A stretch of DNA of 64,000 nt. Origin: Ceratodon purpureus. Lineage: Eukaryota; Streptophyta; Bryopsida; Pseudoditrichales; Ditrichaceae. The stretch is from assembly GCA_014871385.1 (NCBI GenBank), contig CM026431.1:13979594-14043593 (forward strand). Direction: 5' to 3'. The position numbers were made by a program, and so were the translations under genes. Every line of letters begins with the position of its first letter. The stretch's first letter is position 1. Below are positions 55,699-64,000 of this stretch, piece after piece. Below the pieces are notes generated by a model that saw only the letters and a program-made list of their open reading frames with translations, ran no database searches and was not told the DNA's origin.

Positions 55699-58074
55699 AA
55701 CATGGAATGGCAATTCCACATAATTATATGTCAGAACCAACTCTATTAATCCATCCTTAGGTTCGTTTACCATAATATGTACCAATGAAGCACATTGTGT
55801 TAATAGTGGTTTACATCATCAAGTGTTTTGTTCCTCTTTGTGGTATGTATCCATAGAAAATTTGAGGAGGCAACTACTATTGTTAATGTAACCTCTACTA
55901 CAATAACATGGGATGCTATTATTAATGTAAACTTTGCTACCATAATAACACCTAATACCGTAACAACCCTCCAATTTAATGTAAACTATTGTTCCCATTG
56001 TTCCCATAACAGCACATGAGGCTACTGCAAATGTTAACTTGGAACCATCAAATGCTGGCCAATTTAGATGAACTGTTTTGCACTGCACAGTCATTGTTTT
56101 AAGCTGGATTCCTAGTTCCGGGAATGGGTTAACCGACGAGATTTGCAAGGTTGGCCGTAGCAACACTGGGATTGTTCGCTCGTTATGACTCGCAGATCAT
56201 CAGCAATCGATCTGCGAGCACGTTGCAGATCAAGCTTTCTTAGAGCTTTGGTGATCATTCCATGCAATCTGGCATGTTGTTAGTCTTCATGATTGAGAGT
56301 TGTGAGTGCGAGATGAGTGAAGAAAATGATTGGCATCGTCTCTCCTGCAAGTGGGGGCGTTGAGAAGTTGAGAACCCGTACTTGCCATAGCGGATCCTAG
56401 CCTGGCGCTGGCAACAGTAAAGTTACAAGTACGTGAAATGTTGTTCCGGCCGTTGATCAATTCATGCGAGGAGCATACGAGGGAGTGAGTGAACGTTGCC
56501 ATGTGAGAGGTTTCGTACCAGCGTTGACGGATAGGCTCCTTAATGATCAGAAAACGCCTCTCATCTTCCAATTCTTGCAATTTTCAATGCCATTCATTAG
56601 CATGAGCACATCGACATCGCAAGCGGCCCACGATTTGCACAAAGTCATCATCGTCGGATCAGAGTCCCAACGCCGTCCGGTCAATAAGCCAGAGTTCGCA
56701 CAACAGTTCTATCCTTCCATTCAACGGCGCTTTATGTGCAGTAATTAGTTGCATGTTTGTACATAACGGCTTACATAAATGCCAACTTGCATATTTTTCT
56801 TGTTGATCAATCGGACGACATGCAATTGGAGCCAGCCTTTCAGACGTTTTGAGTTGTGATGCCCATGTAGAAATTAAGTCTGCTAGGCTTGCTCTTGATC
56901 AGCCGTACTCTTCTCTTCTGTTTGTACGTAACAGCTTACTTTTAGTTGTCGGAAAAATCGTCCCTCTTCCAGCTTTGAAACCTCGGCGAGGTCCGGGTTG
57001 GGCGAGGTTCATACATCGGTATATATGCGCAGCGCGTTTGACTCGTATGCAGGCGGGTAACTTGACAGAAGTGGCGGTGAGGATATCTTCATCAGCCTAT
57101 CTTGTGTGACGCAGGTGGAGTGGTCTCAAATATTCGTTTGCACCCTGTTGATGAACGACAGTATACAAATTGGTCAGGTGCCATCCCGGAGCTATCAGAG
57201 TTGGTGCGCTTGGCGAACAGTACAGCGGTAGTCCGTAGAATTACCTCAATCACATCCGGTAAGCGATTCAGAAGCCACGACTGTACCGTTGGCTGTTCGT
57301 GTTAATGGAGTATGCATATGCTGCACTGAATGTGATGTAGAACATCTTCATTCTTTACTGCATATTTACCCAGTATCACAGGATATGACAGCACTGAGCA
57401 TGAAATGAGTTGAGAAAGTCGATCATCGTTAATTAAGCATCATGGAGTGGATAATCGATGCCAGAGAATTTTATGTACCGCTTAACTCTTATTCGTAAAA
57501 TGCACTGCACTACCGTATGCCGCCTTATGATGGCGTTGCATCACATATTTTGGTCGACTGATCGGAATACATGGTTCGAACCAAAATATGCAGTAACAGA
57601 CAAAACTTTGAGCGCAGCATTTTTGCTTAGCAAGTTAGCATCTCACGAATTCCGACTGAGCGCGCTGCTACTCGTGCATAGTAATGTTTGAACAGCGCAC
57701 TGCACATGTATACAATATTGTAGTGTAATTTGCAATTGTGGTCACAACAATGCGCGCAATTTTCATACATACGAGTATTTTAGCAGAATGGTGGACTGCC
57801 CGTCGATGAAGAACTTCAATATTGTGCTCTGCATTAATGTTACCATTCAGAGACCAATTTAGAGCTCCGGATTGCTGCTGTGCACGCACCAAACAGCTCA
57901 GTTGTTAAATTAGGGCTACGCGAGCACCATTGCTCGGTTTTGTTACCATCTAACTTGTGTCTTTTCTTCTTTGGGTCTAATGTCTTTCGACAGATCTTTG
58001 TGCAGGCTTGGAATGATCGAGAATCGACCTCGACTTTGGAGTAGTTTCCCATGATAAGAACAATTTGAGTTACG
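55699..58074. other. Upstream flank of the fucosyltransferase gene
   Basis: The first part has three small repeats around TTAATGTAA (55880-55985). From about 56150 the composition is more genic, with short open frames (56464-56748, 56849-57109, 57102-57305 plus), none recognised. The last few hundred bases should hold the promoter and leader of the gene starting at 58075. Confidence 0.4.
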
Positions 58075-60196
58075 ATGAAGAACCCGCTCGGAGGAGCTGG
58101 AGTTCTGATCAGCGGGAGCAAAAGTTTGTCGGTGTGGTACTCACAGTCGTCCAAAATCGCTCTCGTTTCTGCGTTTTCTATTGTTATCATGTTTGCATAT
58201 TGGCGGAATTTTGAGGCCGAGCAAGGGCCGAGAAACGGTGTGTTCTCAGCGTTGTCGTCGGTTGTGGACTCGTCAGCAGAAAACTTGGCACTGCCGAATG
58301 AATCGCCTCTGGAACCACCCGTCAGAAAGCTTATCGGAGCTTTGAGACGGGAAGTGCTGAAAGTAAAGAGAAATACGGGAATCTACCCAGACACAGACTT
58401 CGACCTCAAGAAATGGAAAGAAGAGAATCCTTGCACCAGCAGAACAGAGCTTCCGTCATATTACAGCCGCCTCAGCTCCAGCCCGAACAGGAAGGACTTA
58501 GGGATTTTAGAATCGCGTCAGTGGGAGACGGTGCTGTTTGAATACGCACGGCTTCACAGAGCGTGCATCCGAGCGGCCGGGAACATAACCGAGTATTTCT
58601 ACTCGCGCAACACCACCACGGGATGCAAGTTCTTCATCGCTGAGGCCAAGAACGGACTCGGCAACAAGCTCTTCATTATGGCGCCATCCGTTCTTTACGC
58701 CATTCTGACCCAGCGCGTTATCCTCATTCCCGAGTCGACTGGCGTACCCGATCTCATGTGCGAGCCGTTTCCTGGATCATCATGGAGGCTCTCCATCGAT
58801 ATCCAGAATACGGATGTTCCAATATGGAATCAAACCAAAGAGTTCATGGACAATGTGGACAGAGCGAAACGGGAGCACGAAAGCACATTGCCGATATACG
58901 CGTCCCGAGTCGATGATGACTGGCTTCCCGTTGCCAGGTGCGTTCGGATTTCGAACCCAAGCTCATCAATCTCCTTCCCATATTGATGCAGCTGTAAAAT
59001 CAGAATAGGATGTGTCAAAGTAGTAAAAAACAGACGTTTGAAATGGGTCATGCACTCAAATGAGGATGTTCCAAGGTCCATAATTCAGCTTAGGATTTTG
59101 GGTTGCGATGCGTGAAATGGATTTCAATTTTCTTCTGCGGGGTACCTTGACAACCCGTTTAATACATGCTACTGCATGGACAGGTTCTTCTGCGATGTAG
59201 AGCAGTCTTACTTCAGACAAGTGCCTTGGCTGACCGTCCATGGCTGCCTCTACTTTTTGCCCAAGCTGTTTGCAATTCCGTCTCATCAAATCACTCTGGA
59301 GGCTCTGTTTCCTGATCCGTCGGTGGCTATTACGCACATACTGCGGACGACTTTCCTTCCTCGTGATGAAACCTGGGATAAGGTCAAGGGCGCGGAGTAT
59401 TTATTCAACTCATCGCACTTTACGCGTGTCCAGGTATGTGGAATCAATTGCGATTAGTTTTCAATTCTCTTGAATCTCCAAGTCTAGCTGTTCATTGTAT
59501 CGTAGTTTCTGGTTTCAGCCAATGTCGAGCAACTCACTAATTGATGCGCTGGAATCATAGGTTGGAATTCAAGCACGGTACTTCAACAGCAGCGAAGCGA
59601 AGCATAAGGTGATCAACGCGAACGTGGAAGGTTGCCTCGTGGAGAATAATCTTCTGGAGCAAGCCGTGCCTGTAGAGAGGAGCAGCTTAGTAGGTCATCA
59701 TGAAACCACCATTTTCATCGCATCTTTGACATCAGACTTACAGGAGCATCTACAGGGCTTCTACGAGAGAAACCCCGAGTCTCAGTACACGAAAATCAGC
59801 TTCCAGCAACTGTCGAGTGAGAAGGAGCAACGATCTGGAATAGAGGTTTACCAGCAAGTGTTGGTCGAGATTTTGTGGTTGAGCTTCTCGCACACATTAC
59901 TCGTCAGCCCGGCGTCAACATTCGGCGGCCTCGGACAAGCGTATGGAGCTCTTACGTCGTGGTTCATCGAAATGAGAGACGATGTCATGGTGCCGTGCCA
60001 AAGGGGGCAGACATCGGATGGCTGCTTCCAGACCCCGCATCACTCTTACAGCTGCCCTTACGAAACCGTAAGAAATGGAAAACCGATTTTTGACTTCGTG
60101 CCTTATATCAAGTCTTGCAGGGAGATCGACGCTGGAGGGTTGCAGCTTATTGACGGATTGAAGAACACAGGTATGGTAGACTCGCCACTCAGGTAG
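58075..60196 (+). CDS. Galactoside 2-alpha-L-fucosyltransferase-like protein (GT37, xyloglucan FUT family)
   Basis: GT37 enzymes are Golgi type II membrane proteins that transfer fucose from GDP-fucose to galactose or arabinose residues of xyloglucan or arabinogalactan proteins. Three exons: 58075-58937, 59184-59433 and 59561-60196, with GT-AG introns, joining in phase to 582 aa, the normal family length. A single N-terminal membrane anchor spans about residues 28-43. Motifs in order are AEAKNGLGNKLFIM (about residue 190), FFCDVEQSYFRQVPWL, VGIQARYF at the start of exon 3 (the Arg is the expected GDP-fucose contact) and SPASTFGGLGQAYGAL near residue 487. Cys-rich spacing near the C terminus fits disulphides of the family. 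It seems intact; acceptor specificity cannot be read from the sequence. Confidence 0.92.
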
Positions 60197-61073
60197 CAAA
60201 AACAAGAGTTGTTATTGTTCACAATAATTGTAGTTAACTTGCAAATTTGAAAATTATGTAAACGCGTTTAAGCAGTCACCAAAAATTAGTTGGTTTAGCA
60301 GTCATAAGACTTCTGGTTGATTTAGGAAGGGTGTGAAGATAGCCATGAATGTGAAGATCAGCCTCACTTGTTAGGTCACTGAGAGCTGAATTTACGAATT
60401 TCGGAGTTAGTAGTTAGAAACGATCCTTGTAACTGCTTCTGTTTCAGTAGGAGGGAACGAGTATAAACTTGCGGATCATAAAACCATCACATTTCTCAGA
60501 TTGATCTAGCTCTTAGGATTGTTAAAAACGAATATTTATACTTAGCTTGCCAAAATGAACTAAAAGATGGCATCAAACCGTGTTGAATGGATGTCCTGGA
60601 ATTGCCGAATTGCCTCTTCGAAAGTATGATTGCATCGATCTTCATGTTGGAATGTTCTTACACCACGACCTGATAGATCGTGATACGAGATGATGAATCG
60701 AAAACAACGGGCTCCAAAGAAAACTAGCAGTGCACAGACCTTCAGTTAAGAGGCCACAAAATCACGCATTACTGAAAATATTTAAGGCCAGCTTTTAATT
60801 TCCTTCTTAATCGAAGAAGGGTGTCAAGTAACAGTTACAAGATTCTGAATGAGCAATGACCATCTGACTCTGCAGTCGGCACTCATGAGTTGGATTCTTC
60901 AACATTTTGCAGCTACCGACCTCAAATGACAGAAAATCTTGACTAGAAATACAAAAGAATGTACTAATCTCATGCATAATCTGCAACTTATTCTACAATT
61001 AACACCGACACATAAATGAATTAATCGAATTCGTAAAAGGCCATGAAAATACTCATTAATATATATCCTACGC
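60197..61073. other. Spacer between convergent fucosyltransferase and OPR genes
   Basis: About 880 bp between the 3' ends of two convergent genes. AT-rich, presumably both 3' untranslated regions. No further gene seen. Confidence 0.5.
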
Positions 61074-62547
<1,474 letters not shown>

Positions 62548-64000
62548 CTCGTAAAATACTAAGGCAATCTAACCCGCAGGTCTACTCTGAATCAAACTGT
62601 TCCTTGGATCAATCAGCTGAATTGGGTACCTGTATGCAATTGAACTTTGGAGTCTGGAACCTGATTCAGCCTTTTATATTGTACTTCTGCGGTCGCCAGT
62701 TGACATCATGGCTTCGACGGAAGCTTCAGGTGCAGGGAGCTTCTCTTGGACTTTCTAGAACAGGAGTAGAGGATTTCGGAAGATCTTTGATGTTTGCGAG
62801 TTGGACAAAATGCGAAGCTATCGTGACAACACTAGAAATTTGAATTAGCATGGAGTACACTATTTCAGTATTCCACATTAAACTCAACACACAGTCGATG
62901 AACATCATCGATATCAGTGATAATTTCATAGATTTCTGCAGATTAGCATAGCATATCACTTATGAAAAGTGCACACTGTCTCATGTGCCTTATTAATCCG
63001 AGATTCTAGTGGAGCGTGGAGCTCGATCGACTGTTGGTGCGGGAGAGTTGGTCCCGGAAGATCTTTGCCCAATCTTCGCTTGCGGCGGAAGTGTGAGAGT
63101 GGAGCTGACACGAGCTCAACTTCTCCAGCTCTTTCCCTTCGCCAGCTCTTTCCCGTTTCAACTGCCAGAACGGCGATGCGTATCGTACCCGTACCTAGCA
63201 CCCACATACAGTACTAACTAGTCTGTGTTGTTTATGGATTTTACACAGGATGTGACGGTTTTGAGTATGCTGTCCTCCGAACCATGGCACCGATTCAACA
63301 AGTTGAAAGTCGACCATCGAAAATCCAGACCAGTGTCTGCGGAGTTTCCTGAGGAAATCGGGAATTGTGCTATATTTTCTGCAAGCAAATGGTTTCAACT
63401 ACCAATCCAATCAATAAGGTTATTGACAAGGTATTTTAATCCATCTGGATATTGGCTAAGTATTGTATAGGTATCACCTGAGTTTCACCCAGTTATCATC
63501 CAAGAATTACATATTTTATTTTGGTTCTTAGTTATAATTTTTGAATACTAATCAATTTTTTTGTAGATGCCTGATCTCATCCAGACCGAACAAAGGCAAG
63601 AGTCTCAACTTTTGGGTTGAAATGGTATATTGAAATAGAAGAGTTTGAAGCCTTTTGTTGGTTGTAGTGTGAAGCTCCAAAGGTTGAGTTCAAAGACCAA
63701 ATCTCGTACCATTTGCAAAGAGTCAAATCATTTCTCAATGTATAAATTGAGCAAATTTTTTGAAGTTTTTTTTCCATTACTCTCTAACCATGGATTTTGG
63801 AAGGAAAACACATTTTTGTTTTACTTTCAATTTTTGTGGTCATGAAGTACACCACTATGAGAATTTGGTATTGCAAAAATTTGCAATTTTTAAGCAAAAT
63901 GTTCAAATAATGATGATGCCAATAATTATTGCACATGGATGAGGTGAATTTTAGAAGATCTTCTTGGCAATTTTAGAAGTAAAGAAGATATTTGGAGCAA
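62548..64000. other. Upstream flank of OPR and spacer to window end
   Basis: The first few hundred bases should carry the OPR promoter. Short open frames (62604-62843, 62969-63217, 63225-63470) show no recognisable features, although 63000-63200 is somewhat GC-rich. The last 500 bp are AT-rich and non-coding in appearance. Confidence 0.45.

Noticed and set aside
57565-57590. TGGTTCGAACCA palindrome resembling a tRNA T-loop
   Set aside because: It is only a short palindrome; no acceptor or anticodon stem pairs around it.

Overview
The window is nuclear DNA of a land plant. Intron-bearing genes with plant-type GT-AG splice sites encode plant-specific or plant-typical enzymes: a 3-ketoacyl-CoA synthase, a dienelactone-hydrolase-like protein, a formate-tetrahydrofolate ligase, a GT37 xyloglucan-type fucosyltransferase and a 12-oxophytodienoate reductase. 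Single enzyme genes sit about 5-15 kb apart in AT-rich spacer. DNA transposons are unusual for a flowering plant (a piggyBac transposase, a hAT element with a RING-finger partner gene). I infer a non-seed plant, most likely a bryophyte such as a liverwort, but the sequence alone does not prove this.

Layout. 1.3-10.8 kb is a transposon region. Two long uninterrupted convergent ORFs (a 1056-aa RING-H2 protein and a 1026-aa DUF659-type hAT transposase) lie between extremely GC-rich, CpG-dense hairpin repeats. A fragment of a second, different hAT transposase follows at 11.4-12.0 kb. 12.9-26.9 kb is dominated by TTAA-flanked elements: two related non-autonomous copies (one with another TTAA element nested in it), a decayed piggyBac transposase locus (19.7-23.3 kb), a TIR element, and a 3' fragment of an organellar-type aspartyl-tRNA synthetase gene (23.4-24.1 kb) just upstream of the piggyBac ORFs. 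Host genes follow: KCS (27.6-29.8 kb, minus), the DLH-family gene (34.6-35.3 kb, minus), a broken 4-coumarate:CoA ligase-like gene (39.0-40.1 kb, plus), FTHFS (45.5-49.0 kb, plus, six exons), fucosyltransferase (58.1-60.2 kb, plus, three exons) and OPR (61.1-62.5 kb, minus, three exons). Between them lie a third TTAA element, a Stowaway-like MITE, a CACTA element with a gene-like insert, and a second copy of the TIR family.

How things relate. The host enzymes belong to unrelated pathways (very-long-chain fatty acid elongation, one-carbon metabolism, cell-wall fucosylation, oxylipin reduction), as expected of plant chromosomal neighbours, and no operon or gene cluster is implied. The transposon content is more interesting. 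At least five TTAA-bounded copies or ends with CCCCTAAA-type termini occur in the same window as a piggyBac transposase, which suggests a plant piggyBac family with its non-autonomous passengers. The hAT/RING element looks complete in its coding part and may be a recently active two-gene transposon. I saw no retroviral or LTR-type element.
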